From positions 2,166,438 through 2,230,437 of the forward strand of contig OX381716.1 of assembly GCA_947462335.1 (NCBI GenBank): 64,000 nt of DNA. The letters are read 5' to 3'. The DNA is from Harmothoe impar (taxonomy: Eukaryota; Annelida; Polychaeta; Phyllodocida; Polynoidae). Positions 1-11,467 of the stretch are shown in pieces. How positions within the stretch are numbered: position 1 is the first letter of the stretch; each line of letters starts with the position of its first letter. The position numbers and the translations under genes are program-made. The notes beneath the pieces are model-generated. The model did not search any database and was not told the DNA's origin. It saw only the letters and a program-made list of their open reading frames with translations.

Positions 1-3000
1 GTATCAGTGTGTGTGGGGGTAGCAGGAGGTATCAGTGTGTGGGGGGTAGCAGGAGGTATCAGTGGGTGTGTGGGGGTAGCAGGAGGTATCAGTGGGTGTG
101 TGGGGGTAGCAGGAGGTATCAGTGTGTGGGGGGTAGCAGGAGGTATCAGTGTGTGTGTGGGGGGGTAGCAGGAGGTATCAGTGGGTGTGGGTGTGTGGGG
201 GTAGCAGGAGGTATCAGTGGGTGTGTGGGGGTAGCAGGAGGTATCAGTGTGTGGGGGGTAGCAGGAGGTATCAGTGTGTGTGTGGGGGGGGTAGCAGGAG
301 GTATCAGTGGGTGTGTGTGTGGGGGGGTAGCAGGAGGTATCAGTGGGTGTGTGGGGGCAGCAGGAGGTATCAGTGTGTGTGGGGGTAGCAGGGTGTATCA
401 GTGTGTGTGTGGGGGTAGCAGGAGGTATCAGTGTGTGTGTGGGGGTAGCAGGAGGTATCAGTGGGTGTGTGGGGGTAGCAGGAGGTATCAGTGGGTGTGT
501 GTGTGGGGGTAGCAGGAGGTATCAGTGGGTGTGTGGGGGTAGCAGGAGGTATCAGTGTGTGGGGGGTAGCAGGAGGTATCAGTGTGTGTGTGGGGGGGTA
601 GCAGGAGGTATCAGTGGGTGTGTGGGGGTAGCAGGAGGTATCAGTGTGTGTGTGGGGGTAGCAGGAGGTATCAGTAGGTGTGTGGGGGTAGCAGGAGGTA
701 TCAGTGTGTGTGTGGGGGTAGCAGGAGGTATCAGTGTGTGTGTGGGGGTAGCAGGAGGTATCAGTGGGTGTGTGTGTGGGGGTAGCAGGAGGTAGCAGTG
801 GGTGTGTGGGGGTAGCAGGGTGTATCAGTGTGTGTGTGGGGGTAGCAGGAGGTATCAGTGTGTGTGTGGGGGTAGCAGGAGTTATCAGTAGGTGTGTGGG
901 GGTAGCAGGAGGTATCAGTAGGTGTGTGGGGGTAGCAGGAGGTATCAGTAGGTGTGTGGGGGTAGCAGGAGGTAGCAGTGGGTGTGTGGGGGTAGCAGGG
1001 TGTATCAGTGGGTGTGTGGGGGTAGCAGGAGGTATCAGTGGGTGTGTGGGGGTAGCAGGAGGTAGCAGTGGGTGTGTGGGGGTAGCAGGGTGTATCAGTG
1101 TGTGTGTGGGGGTAGCAGGAGGTATCAGTAGGTGTGTGGGGGTAGCAGGAGGTATCAGTGTGTGTGTGTGTGTGGGGGTAGCAGGAGGTATCAGTAGGTG
1201 TGTGGGGGTAGCAGGAGGTATCAGTAGGTGTGTGGGGGTAGCAGGAGGTATCAGTGTGTGTGTGGGGGTAGCAGGAGGTATCAGTGGGTGTGTGTGTGGG
1301 GGTAGCAGGAGGTATCAGTGGGTGTGTGTGTGGGGTAGCAGGAGGTATCAGTGGGTGTGTGGGGGTAGCAGGGTGTATCAGTGTGTGTGTGGGGGTAGCA
1401 GGAGGTATCAGTGTGTGTGGGGGTAGCAGGAGGTATCAGTAGGTGTGTGGGGGTAGCAGGGTGTATCAGTGTGTGTGTGGGGGTAGCAGGAGGTATCAGT
1501 AGGTGTGTGGGGGTAGCAGGAGGTATCAGTGGGTGTGTGGGGGTAGCAGGAGGTATCAGTGGGTGTGTGGGGGTAGCAGGAGGTAGCAGTGGGTGTGTGG
1601 GGGTAGCAGGGTGTATCAGTGTGTGTGTGGGGGTAGCAGGAGGTATCAGTGTGTGTGTGGGGGTATCAGTGGGTGTGTGGGGGTAGCAGGGGGTATCAGT
1701 GTGTGTGTGGGGGTAGCAGGAGGTATCAGTGTGTGTGTGGGGGTAGCAGGAGGTATCAGTAGGTGTGTGGGGGTAGCAGGAGGTATCAGTAGGTGTGTGG
1801 GGGTAGCAGGAGGTAGCAGTGGGTGTGTGGGGGTAGCAGGGTGTATCAGTGTGTGTGTGGGGGTAGCAGGAGGTATCAGTGTGTGTGGGGGTAGCAGGGT
1901 GTATCAGTGTGTGTGTGTGTGTGGGGGTAGCAGGAGGTATCAGTGGGTGTGTGGGGGTAGCAGGGTGTATCAGTGTGTGTGTGGGGGTAGCAGGAGGTAT
2001 CAGTAGGTGTGTGGGGGTAGCAGGAGGTATCAGTGTGTGTGTGGGGGTAGCAGGAGGTATCAGTAGGTGTGTGGGGGTAGCAGGAGGTATCAGTGGGTGT
2101 GTGTGTGTGGGGGTAGCAGGAGGTATCAGTGGGTGTGTGTGTGTGGGGGTAGCAGGAGGTATCAGTGGGTGTGTGGGGGTAGCAGGGTGTATCAGTGGGT
2201 GTGTGGGGGTAGCAGGGGGTATCAGTAGGTGTGTGGGGGTAGCAGGGGGTATCAGTGTGTGTGTGGGGGTAGCAGGGGGTATCAGTGTGTGTGTGGGGGT
2301 AGCAGGGGGTATCAGTAGGTGTGTGGGGGTAGCAGGAGGTATCAGTAGGTGTGTGGGGGTAGCAGGAGGTAGCAGTGGGTGTGTGGGGGTAGCAGGGTGT
2401 ATCAGTGTGTGTGTGGGGGTAGCAGGAGGTATCAGTGGGTGTGTGTGTGTGGGGGTAGCAGGAGGTATCAGTGGGTGTGTGGGGGTAGCAGGGTGTATCA
2501 GTGGGTGTGTGGGGGTAGCAGGGGGTATCAGTAGGTGTGTGGGGGTAGCAGGGGGTATCAGTGTGTGTGTGGGGGTAGCAGGGGGTATCAGTGTGTGTGT
2601 GGGGGTAGCAGGGGGTATCAGTAGGTGTGTGGGGGTAGCAGGGGGTATCAGTGTGTGTGTGGGGGTAGCAGGAGGTATCAGTGTGTGTGTGGGGGGTAGC
2701 AGGAGGTATCAGTGTGTGTGTGGGGGTAGCAGGAGGTATCAGTGGGTGTGTGGGGGTAGCAGGAGGTATCAGTAGGTGTGTGGGGGTAGCAGGAGGTGGG
2801 TGTGTGGGGGTAGCAGGAGGTATCAGTGTGTGTGTGGGGGTAGCAGGAGGTATCAGTGTGTGTGTGGGGGTAGCAGGAGGTATCAGTAGGTGTGTGGGGG
2901 TAGCAGGGTGTATCAGTGGGTGTGTGGGGGTAGCAGGAGGTATCAGTAGGTGTGTGGGGGTAGCAGGGGGTATCAGTGGGTGTGTGGGGGTAGCAGGAGG

Positions 3001-3360
3001 TATCAGTAGGTGTGTGGGGGTAGCAGGGTGTATCAGTGGGTGTGTGGGGGTAGCAGGAGGTATCAGTAGGTGTGTGGGGGTAGCAGGGGGTATCAGTGTG
3101 TGTGTGGGGGTAGCAGGAGGTATCAGTGTGTGTGTGGGGGTAGCAGGAGGTATCAGTGTGTGTGTGGGGGTAGCAGGAGGTATCAGTAGGTGTGTGGGGG
3201 TAGCAGGGTGTATCAGTGGGTGTGTGGGGGTAGCAGGAGGTATCAGTAGGTGTGTGGGGGTAGCAGGGGGTATCAGTGTGTGTGTGGGGGTAGCAGGAGG
3301 TATCAGTGTGTGTGTGGGGGTAGCAGGAGGTATCAGTGTGTGTGTGGGGGTAGCAGGAGG
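3001..3360. repeat. Perfect 180-bp tandem duplication inside the minisatellite
   Basis: Bases 3001-3180 and 3181-3360 read identically, variant by variant, across six 30-bp units. This includes the rarer AGGGTGTATC and CAGTAGG unit types. It is a recent block duplication or unequal exchange inside the larger array. Confidence 0.9.
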
Positions 3361-6351
3361 TATCAGTGGGTGTGTGTGTGTGGGGGTAGCAGGAGGTATC
3401 AGTGTGTGTGTGGGGGTAGCAGGGTGTATCAGTGGGTGTGGGGGGGTAGCAGGAGGTATCAGTAGGTGTGTGGGGGGTGGCAGGTGGTATCAGTGTGTGT
3501 GGGGGTAGCAGGAGGTATCAGTAGGTGTGTGGGGGTAGCAGGAGGTATCAGTGGGTGTGTGGGGGTAGCAGGAGGTATCAGTGGGTGTGTGGGGGTAGCA
3601 GGAGGTATCAGTGAGTGTGTGGGGGTAGCAGGAGGTATCAGTGTGTGGGGGTAGCAGGAGGTATCAGTGGGTGTGTGGGGGTAGCAGTGGGTGTGTGGGG
3701 GTAGCAGTGTGTGTGTGGGGGTAGCAGGGGGTATCAGTGGGTGTGTGGGGGAAGCAGGAGGTATCAGTGTGTGTGGGGGTAGCAGGAGGTATCAGTGGGT
3801 GTGTGGGGGTAGCAGGTGGTATCAGTGGGTGTGTGGGGGTAGCAGGAGGTATCAGTGTGTGTGGGGGTAGCAGGAGGTATCAGTGGGTGTGTGGGGGTAG
3901 CAGGTGGTATCAGTGGGTGTGTGGGGGTAGCAGGGGGTATCAGTGGGTGTGTGGGGGTAGCAGGTGGTATCAGTGTGTGTGTGGGGGTAGCAGGAGGTAT
4001 CAGTGTGTGTGGGGGTAGCAGGAGGTATCAGTGGGTGTGTGGGGGTAGCACGGGGGGTATCAGTGGGTGTGTGGGGGTAGCAGGAGGTATCAGTGTGTGT
4101 GTGGGGGTAGCAGGGGGTATCAGTGGGTGTGTGGGGGTAGCAGGAGGTATCAGTGTGTGTGGGGGTAGCAGGAGGTATCAGTGTGTGTGGGGGTAGCAGG
4201 AGGTATCAGTGGGTGTGTGGGGGTAGCAGGAGGTATCAGTGGGTGTGTGGGGGTAGCAGGAGGTATCAGTGGGTGTGTGGGGGTAGCAGGAGGTATCAGT
4301 GGGTGTGTGGGGGTAGCAGGAGGTATCAGTGTGTGTGTGGGGGTAGCAGGGGGTATCAGTGGGTGTGTGGGGGTAGCAGGAGGTATCAGTGGGTGTGTGG
4401 GGGTATCAGGGGGTATCAGTGGGTGTGTGGGGGAAGCAGGAGGTATCAGTGGGTGTGTGGGGGTAGCAGGGGGTATCAGTGGGTGTGTGGGGGTAGCAGG
4501 GGGTATCAGTGGGTGTGTGGGGGTATCAGTGTGTGTGTGTGGGGGTAGCAGGGGGTATTAGTGTGTGTGGGGGTAGCAGGAGGTATCAGTGGGTGTGGGG
4601 GGTAGCAGGAGGTATCAGTGGGTGTGGGGGGTAGCAGGGGGTATCAGTGGGTGTGGGGGTAGCAGGGGGTATCAGTAGGTGTGTGGGGGTAGCAGGAGGT
4701 ATCAGTGGGTGTGTGGGGGTAGCAGGAGGTATCAGTGTGTGTGTGGGGGTAGCAGGAGGTATCAGTGGGTGTGGGGGTAGCAGGGGGTATCAGTGGGTGT
4801 GTGGGGGTAGCAGGAGGTATCAGTGTGTGTGTGGGGGTAGCAGGAGGTATCAGTGGGTGTGGGGGTAGCAGGGGGTATCAGTGGGTGTGTGGGGGTAGCA
4901 GGAGGTATCAGTGGGTGTGGGGGTAGCAGGTGGTATCAGTGGGTGTGTGGGGGTAGCAGGAGGTATCAGTGTGTGTGTGGGGGTAGCAGGGGGTATCAGT
5001 GGGTGTTTGGGGGTAGCAGGGGGTATCAGTGGGTGTGTGGGGGTAGCAGGGGGTATCAGTGGGTGTGTGGGGGTAGCAGGGGGTATCAGTGGGTGTGTGG
5101 GGGTAGCAGGGGGTATCAGTGGGTGTGTGGGGGTAGCAGGAGGTATCAGTGTGTGTGGGGGTAGCAGGAGGTATCAGTGGGTGTGTGGGGGTAGCAGGAG
5201 GTATCAGTGGGTGTGTGTGGGTAGCAGGTGGTATCAGTGTGTGTGGGGGTAGCAGGAGGTATCAGTGGGTGTGTGGGGGTAGCAGGGTGTATCAGTGGGT
5301 GTGTGGGTAGCAGGAGGTATCAGTAGGTGTGTGGGGGTAGCAGGAGGTATCAGTGTGTGTGTGGGGGTAGCAGGAGGTATCAGTGTGTGTGGGGGTAGCA
5401 GGAGGTATCAGTGGGTGTGGGGGTAGCAGGAGGTATCAGTGTGTGTGTGGGGGTATCAGGAGGTATCAGTAGGTGTGGGGGTAGCAGGAGGTATCAGTGT
5501 GTGTGTGGGGGTATCAGTGTGTGTGTGGGGGTATCAGTAGGTGTGTGGGGGTAGCAGGGGGTATCAGTGGGTGTGTGGGGGTAGCAGGGGGTATCAGTGG
5601 GTGTGTGGGGGTAGCAGGAGGTATCAGTGGGTGTGTGGGGGGTGGCAGGTGGTATCAGTGGGTGTGTGGGGGTAGCAGGAGGTATCAGTGTGTGTGGGGG
5701 TAGCAGGAGGTATCAGTGTGTGTGTGGGGGTAGCAGGGGGTATCAGTGGGTGTGTGGGGGTAGCAGGAGGTATCAGTGGGTGTGGGGGTAGCAGGAGGTA
5801 TCAGTGTGTGTGTGGGGGTATCAGGAGGTATCAGTAGGTGTGGGGGGTAGCAGGAGGTATCAGTGTGTGTGTGGGGGTATCAGTGGGTGTGTGGGGGTAG
5901 CAGGAGGTATCAGTAGGTGTGTGGGGGTAGCAGGAGGTATCAGTGGGTGTGTGGGGGGTAGCAGGGGGTATCAGTGGGTGTGTGGGGGTAGCAGGAGGTA
6001 TCAGTAGGTGTGTGGGGGTAGCAGGAGGTATCAGTGTGTGTGTGGGGGTATCAGGAGGTATCAGTAGGTGTGGGGGTAGCAGGAGGTATCAGTGTGTGTG
6101 TGGGGGTATCAGTGGGTGTGTGGGGGTAGCAGGAGGTATCAGTGTGTGTGTGGGGGTATCAGGAGGTATCAGTGGGTGTGTGGGGGTAGCAGGAGGTATC
6201 AGTGTGTGTGTGGGGGTAGCAGGAGGTATCAGTGTGTGTGTGGGGGTAGCAGGAGGTATCAGTGTGTGTGTGGGGGTAGCAGGAGGTATCAGTGTGTGTG
6301 TGGGGGTAGCAGGGGGTATCAGTGGGTGTGTGGGGGTAGCAGGGGGTATCA

Positions 6352-6767
6352 GTGGGTGTGTGGGTAGCAGGGGGTATCAGTGGGTGTGTGGGGGTAGCAG
6401 GAGGTATCAGTGGGTGTGTGGGGGAAGCAGGGGGTATCAGTGGGTGTGTGGGGGTAGCAGGAGGTATCAGTGTGTGTGTGGGGGTAGCAGGAGGTATCAG
6501 TGTGTGTGTGGGGGTAGCAGGGGGTATCAGTGGGTGTGTGGGGGTAGCAGGGGGTATCAGTGGGTGTGTGGGTAGCAGGGGGTATCAGTGGGTGTGTGGG
6601 GGTAGCAGGAGGTATCAGTGGGTGTGTGGGGGAAGCAGGGGGTATCAGTGGGTGTGTGGGGGTAGCAGGAGGTATCAGTGTGTGTGTGGGGGTAGCAGGA
6701 GGTATCAGTGTGTGTGTGGGGGTAGCAGGGGGTATCAGTGGGTGTGTGGGGGTAGCAGGGGGTATCA
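6352..6767. repeat. 208-bp higher-order repeat in the minisatellite
   Basis: A block of six 30-bp units plus one 28-bp unit (GTGTGTGGGTAGC, two G lost) and carrying a GGGGAAGC variant is repeated at 6352-6559 and 6560-6767. A third copy starts and then diverges. A related block at about 6770-7003 recurs about 604 bp later at 7374-7607. Confidence 0.85.
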
Positions 6768-8739
6768 GTGGGTGTGTGGGTAGCAGGGGGTATCAGTGGG
6801 TGTGTGGGGGTAGCAGGAGGTATCAGTGTGTGTGTGGGGGTATCAGTAGGTGTGTGGGGGTAGCAGGGGGTATCAGTGGGTGTGTGGGGGTAGCAGGGGG
6901 TATCAGTGGGTGTGTAGGGGTAGCAGGAGGTATCAGTGGGTGTGTGGGGGTAGCAGGAGGTATCAGTGTGTGTGTGGGGGTATCAGTGGGTGTGTGGGGG
7001 TAGCAGGAGGTATCAGTGGGTGTGTGGGGGTAGCAGGGGGTATCAGTGTGTGTGTGGGGGTAGCAGGAGGTATCAGTGTGTGTGTGGGGGTAGCAGGAGG
7101 TATCAGTGTGTGTGTGTGTGTGGGGGTAGCAGGGGGTATCAGTGGGTGTGTGGGGGTAGCAGGAGGTATCAGTGGTCGTGTGGGGGTAGCAGGAGGTATC
7201 AGTGGGTGTGTGGGGGTAGCAGGAGGTATCAGTGGGTGTGTGGGGGTATCAGTGGGTGTGTGGGGGTAGCAGGAGGTATCAGTGGGTGTGTGGGGGTAGC
7301 AGGAGGTATCAGTGTGTGTGTCGGGGTAGCAGGGGGTATCAGTGGGTGTGTGGGGGTAGCAGGGGGTATCAGTGGGTGTGTGGGTAGCAGGGGGTATCAG
7401 TGGGTGTGTGGGGGTAGCAGGAGGTATCAGTGTGTGTGTGGGGGTATCAGTAGGTGTGTGGGGGTAGCAGGGGGTATCAGTGGGTGTGTGGGGGTAGCAG
7501 GGGGTATCAGTGGGTGTGTGGGGGTAGCAGGAGGTATCAGTGGGTGTGTGGGGGTAGCAGGAGGTATCAGTGTGTGTGTGGGGGTATCAGTGGGTGTGTG
7601 GGGGTAGCAGGAGGTATCAGTGTGTGTGTGGGGGTAGCAGGAGGTATCAGTGGGTGTGTGGGGGTAGCAGGGGGTATCAGTGGGTGTGTGGGGGTAGCAG
7701 GAGGTATCAGTAGGTGTGTGGGGGTAGCAGGAGGTATCAGTGGGTGTGGGGGTAGCAGGGGGTATCAGTGGGTGTGTGGGGGTAGCAGGGGGTATCAGTG
7801 GGTGTGTGGGGGTAGCAGGGGGTATCAGTGGGTGTGTGGGGGTAGCAGGGGGTATCAGTGGGTGTGTGGGGGTAGCAGGGGGTATCAGTGGGTGTGTGGG
7901 GGTAGCAGGTGGTATCAGTGGGTGTGTGGGGGTAGCAGGTGGTATCAGTGGGTGTGTGGGGGTAGCAGGGGGTATCAGTGGGTGTGTGGGGGTAGCAGGG
8001 GGTATCAGTGTGTGTGTGGGGGAAGCAGGGGGTATCAGTGTGTGTGTGGGGGTAGCAGGAGGTATCAGTGGGTGTGTGTGTGTGGGGGTAGCAGGTGGTA
8101 TCAGTGGGTGTGTGGGGGTAGCAGGAGGTATCAGTGGGTGTGTGGGGGTAGCAGGGGGTATCAGTGGGTGTGTGGGGGTAGCAGTAGGTATCAGTGGGTG
8201 TGTGTGGGTAGCAGGGGGTATCAGTGGGTGTGTGGGGGTAGCAGGGGGTGTGTGGGGGTAGCAGGGGGTATCAGTGGGTGTGTGGGGGTAGCAGGAGGTA
8301 TCAGTGGGTGTGTGGGGGTAGCAGGAGGTATCAGTGGGTGTGTGTGGGTAGCAGGGGGTATCAGTGGGTGTGTGGGGGTAGCAGGAGGTATCAGTGGGTG
8401 TGTGGGGGTAGCAGGAGGTATCAGTGGGTGTGTGTGGGTAGCAGGAGGTATCAGTGGGTGTGTGTGGGTAGCAGGAGGTATCAGTGGGTGTGTGGGGGTA
8501 GCAGGAGGTATCAGTGGGTGTGTGGGGGTAGCAGGAGGTGTGTGGGGGTAGCAGGAGGTATCAGTGGGTGTGTGGGGGTAGCAGGAGGTATCAGTGGGTG
8601 TGTGGGGGTAGCAGGAGGTATCAGTGTGTGTGTGGGGGTAGCAGGTGGTATCAGTGTGTGTGTGGGGGTAGCAGGTGGTATCAGTGGGCGTGTGGGTAGC
8701 AGGTGGTGGGTGTGTGGGGGTATCAGTGGGTGTGTGGGG

Positions 8740-8900
8740 GGTAGCAGGAGGTATCAGTGGGTGTGGGGGGGGGGGGGGGTAGCAGGAGGTAGCAGTGGGT
8801 GTGGGGGGGGGGGGGGGTAGCAGGAGGTATCAGTGGGTGTGGGGGGGGGGGGGTAGCAGGAGGTATCAGTGGGTGTGGGGGGGGGGGGGGTAGCAGGAGG
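8740..8900. repeat. Minisatellite units with expanded poly-G tracts
   Basis: The usual GGGGG of the unit is expanded to 13-15 G at 8765-8779, 8803-8817, 8841-8853 and 8877-8890. This occurs only near the right margin of the array. It points to a secondary mononucleotide slippage process, although long G runs are also error-prone in assemblies. Confidence 0.85.
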
Positions 8901-9367
8901 TAGCAGTGTGTGGGGGGGTAGCAGGAGGTATCAGTGGGTGTGGGGGGGGGTAGCAGGAGGTATCAGTGGGTGTGTGGGGGTAGCAGGAGGTATCAGTGGG
9001 TGTGTGGGTAGCAGGAGGTATCAGTGTGTGTGTGGGGGGTAGCAGGAGGTATCAGTGGGTGTGTGGGGTAGCAGGAGGTATCAGTGGGTGTGTGGGGGTA
9101 GCAGGAGGTATCAGTGTGTGTGTGGGGGTAGCAGGAGGTATCAGTGGGTGTGTGGGTAGCAGGAGGTATCAGTAGGTGTGTGTGTGTGTGGGGGGTAGCA
9201 GGAGGTATCAGTGGGTGTGTGGGGTAGCAGGAGGTATCAGTGGGTGTGTGGGGGGGTAGCAGGTGGTATCAGTGGGTGTGTGGGGGTAGCAGGAGGTATC
9301 AGTAGGTGTGGGGGGGTAGCAGGAGGTATCAGTGGGTGTGTGGGGGTAGCAGGAGGTAGCAGTGGGT

Positions 9368-9500
9368 CCTCCGGGGAAAGGACAGTTCGACAGATTGCTG
9401 GTTCGACAGGACGATTCGACAGAATTTCCGGGACTGTTCGCCAGATTTTTGGGACCATTCGACAGATTTTTTTTTTTACCAGGACAGTTTGACAGATTAC
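9368..9500. repeat. Degenerate TTCGACAGATT repeats bordering the gap
   Basis: Motifs like GACAGTTCGACAGATT recur about every 30 bp (GGTTCGACAGG, GATTCGACAGAAT, CATTCGACAGATT, GTTTGACAGATT). This is a short imperfect tandem repeat, different from the array to its left and cut by the assembly gap on its right. Confidence 0.55.
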
Positions 9501-9700
9501 NNNNNNNNNNNNNNNNNNNNNNNNNNNNNNNNNNNNNNNNNNNNNNNNNNNNNNNNNNNNNNNNNNNNNNNNNNNNNNNNNNNNNNNNNNNNNNNNNNNN
9601 NNNNNNNNNNNNNNNNNNNNNNNNNNNNNNNNNNNNNNNNNNNNNNNNNNNNNNNNNNNNNNNNNNNNNNNNNNNNNNNNNNNNNNNNNNNNNNNNNNNN
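9501..9700. other. Assembly gap (200 N)
   Basis: Exactly 200 N. It sits between two tandem repeats, so the gap probably reflects repeat-induced assembly failure. The true size is unknown. Confidence 0.98.
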
Positions 9701-9921
9701 CACTTACTCTGGGGCATCCTGTGCATGTCGTGGGAGACACTCTATAGGTAGCTTGGGTCCCCTACACTTACTCTGGGGCATCCTGTGCCATGTCGTGGAG
9801 ACACTCTATAGGCAGCTTGGCCCCTACACTTACTCTGGGTCCCTGCGCCATGTAGTGGGGGACACTCTATAGGCAGCTTGGGCCCCTACACTGACTCTGG
9901 GGCATCTGTGCCATGTCGTGG
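9701..9921. repeat. Tandem repeat, 62-64 bp unit, about 3.5 copies
   Basis: Units begin CACTTACTCTGGGGCATC at 9701, 9765, 9827 and 9889 and share GACACTCTATAGGCAGCTTGG. The left end is truncated by the gap, so the array may be longer. Confidence 0.92.
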
Positions 9922-10334
9922 GCGGCTCACGGGTCAAAGGCCCAATTCCAATTCCAATTGGAAAGGCAAAACCAGCCTTGTAAGAAAACTCCACAGATTT
10001 TAATTTAGATTTTTGTCCTTTCTTAAAGGGTCTTCTTTCTATTGCCGACATAAAAAGGGGCGGAGAACACATTGGGTGCCGGCCACCTTCAGGCCTCTAG
10101 GGAGGGGCCCGGGCGTCTACAGAGTCTGTTGGAACTGATTCAAAGACTATTTGTTTGCTGGACATGCGCTAGGATTTCAGAACATTTCAGAGGAAATAAG
10201 AGGAGTGATGTCACTCCCCCTAGTGAGGTCACTCCCCCTGGGGGTGACTCACAAAATGGCGCTGGTGTTTTACAGACACTACAATACGCTCATACAATCT
10301 GAACTCCGTAACCCTTTAAGGGCTGCATAGCATA
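9922..10334. other. Single-copy stretch, no gene seen
   Basis: Contains a short AATTCC triplication near 9945 and an inverted GGTCACTCCCCC/GGGGGTGACTC pair at about 10226-10250 before AAAATGGCGC. No open frame with coding character or splice pattern is convincing. Confidence 0.5.
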
Positions 10335-10530
10335 CCAATCACGTGGCAGATATGATACAAGTGACTTGCTGTATGAGTGTTACAAGCCAAGGACAGGGTA
10401 ATTGTAAGGCGTCAGCCACAGATAGGTACAAGTGTCTGGGGCTCATAACATTCATGCAGCTAGTCACTTGTTACATATCTGACTTACACCCACAGTAAGA
10501 GAGTGTGCTCAGTGGACCGCATCAACATAC
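10335..10530. mobile_element. MITE-like inverted-repeat element, copy 1
   Basis: The left arm (from ACGTGGCAGATATGATACAA) and the right arm (to TTACATATCTGACTTACAC) are inverted copies of about 45 bp, including GTGACTTGCTGTATGAGTGT versus its complement. A diverged second copy with the same arms and the same 3' flank (GAGTGTGCTCAGTGGACC) lies at 16816-17015, which shows a dispersed family. No coding capacity. Confidence 0.8.
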
Positions 10531-10681
10531 AACCTTTTATGTAAAATACAGTCAGTCCATTTCTTTTGTTCTCTCAGTCAACGCCAGAGTCAACTGTTGT
10601 GTAATGCGTTTAATATCTCCTTCCAAACCATGTACTAATGGAAAAGGTGTATTTGCTTCTCCAGGCCATGCCTGGTTTAAT

Positions 10682-10935
10682 TTAACCCTTTAGGAGCCGC
10701 ACAGTGCTTTAATGCATTACATCCGACATCATGAATAAAGACCTGGGGAGTAACTCGCCAGTGCTGCATTCATGCAATATGATGATCCTTCGGGAGTGTA
10801 TTGGCAGTGTATGATCGGCATGATGCTTGAATACAGTACAAGTCAGTAACTCGGCCCGGTTACTCGCCAGGACTGCTTGCTTGACGACTAAGAGAAATGG
10901 CATATTTAAGCACTTTGCTGCCCTTAAAGGGTTAA
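10682..10935. mobile_element. Family A MITE-like element
   Basis: Bounded by TTAACCCTTTAGG and its inverted counterpart CCTTAAAGGGTTAA. The interior carries GAGTAACTCGCCAGTGCTGC and GTTACTCGCCAGGAC, with ATGCAT/CATGATG motifs, the hallmark of this family across the window. Confidence 0.8.
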
Positions 10936-11136
10936 CGTTAATGGAGGACAATCTCTGACCCCCCCCCCCCCCCCACTCGGTGTCCAACCCGAGCTGCCCA
11001 CAGTCAGGTTTCATTTCTCGGGCCTCATTTCGGGGATTCAGGGAGAAGTCTCGCTGTGTGGAGTTTGTAAAGGGCCCGGTCTGGTGTCCGTTCTGGGAGC
11101 AGAAGGTGAGACACTTATTTATCCTGACCATGGCTT

Positions 11137-11467
11137 TAAACCTTTAAGGGCAGCATACTGTAAACGTAGATCGTTTTACGCATAGATATTTTTCACGATT
11201 TGCCCATGAAGTACAATTTCGTGCATATTTAAATTTGCGCATCTTGGAATATGGTAGTTCTACATGTATACTGGATAAATATCTGTACTTATTTTCGCGG
11301 ATTTTCATTTCCACGAACATCGCGAAAATATGTACAGCGCGAACTAAAGTACGTTTACAGTAATGCCTTAATTCATTGTGCCTTTGTCATCATGCAGCAT
11401 AAATGCAGCCCTGGCGAGTAACTCGACAAATGTCATCTTTTAGCGACATGCGCCCTTAAAGGGTTAA
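11137..11467. mobile_element. Family A element interrupted by a family C insertion
   Basis: Starts AACCTTTAAGGGCAGCATA and ends GCCCTTAAAGGGTTAA, with GCCCTGGCGAGTAACTCG and TTTTAGCGACATGCG inside. It is split at 11157/11361 by the element at 11158-11360. Confidence 0.82.
11158..11360. mobile_element. Family C MITE (TIR CTGTAAACGTA, TA duplication)
   Basis: Begins CTGTAAACGTA and ends TACGTTTACAG, flanked on both sides by TA (11156-11157 and 11361-11362). This is the target-site pattern of Tc1/mariner-type elements. The interior has paired ATTTTCGCGG/CGCGAAAAT blocks. Further copies lie at 22074, 44758, 47440, 48619 and 60968. Non-autonomous: no transposase frame. Confidence 0.88.

Larger units (their letters stand above)
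1..9367. repeat. Giant G-rich minisatellite, 30-bp unit, about 310 copies
   Basis: The typical unit reads GTAGCAGGAGGTATCAGTGG followed by GTGTGTGGGG on the plus strand. Most rows of the sequence repeat exactly every 30 bp, with occasional 24-, 28-, 32- and 34-bp units caused by loss or gain of GT or G. Variation is concentrated at two sites: AGG(A/G/T)GG, and CAGT followed by GG, GT or AG. Because 30 is divisible by 3, two plus frames and two minus frames stay open for long stretches, giving Gly/Val/Cys or Ser/Arg/Tyr/Gln-rich decapeptide translations. I regard these as by-products, not genes: the same repeat reads in several frames, is broken by frame-shifting units and has no gene signals. 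The left end lies outside the window; the right end is sharp at about 9367. Confidence 0.97.

Noticed and set aside
1..8820. Long open frames (up to 365 codons) with decapeptide repeats in the minisatellite
   Set aside because: The repeat length is a multiple of 3 and the unit lacks stops in two plus frames, so openness is automatic. Frame-shifting units, several competing frames and no splice or start context argue against a repetitive protein.
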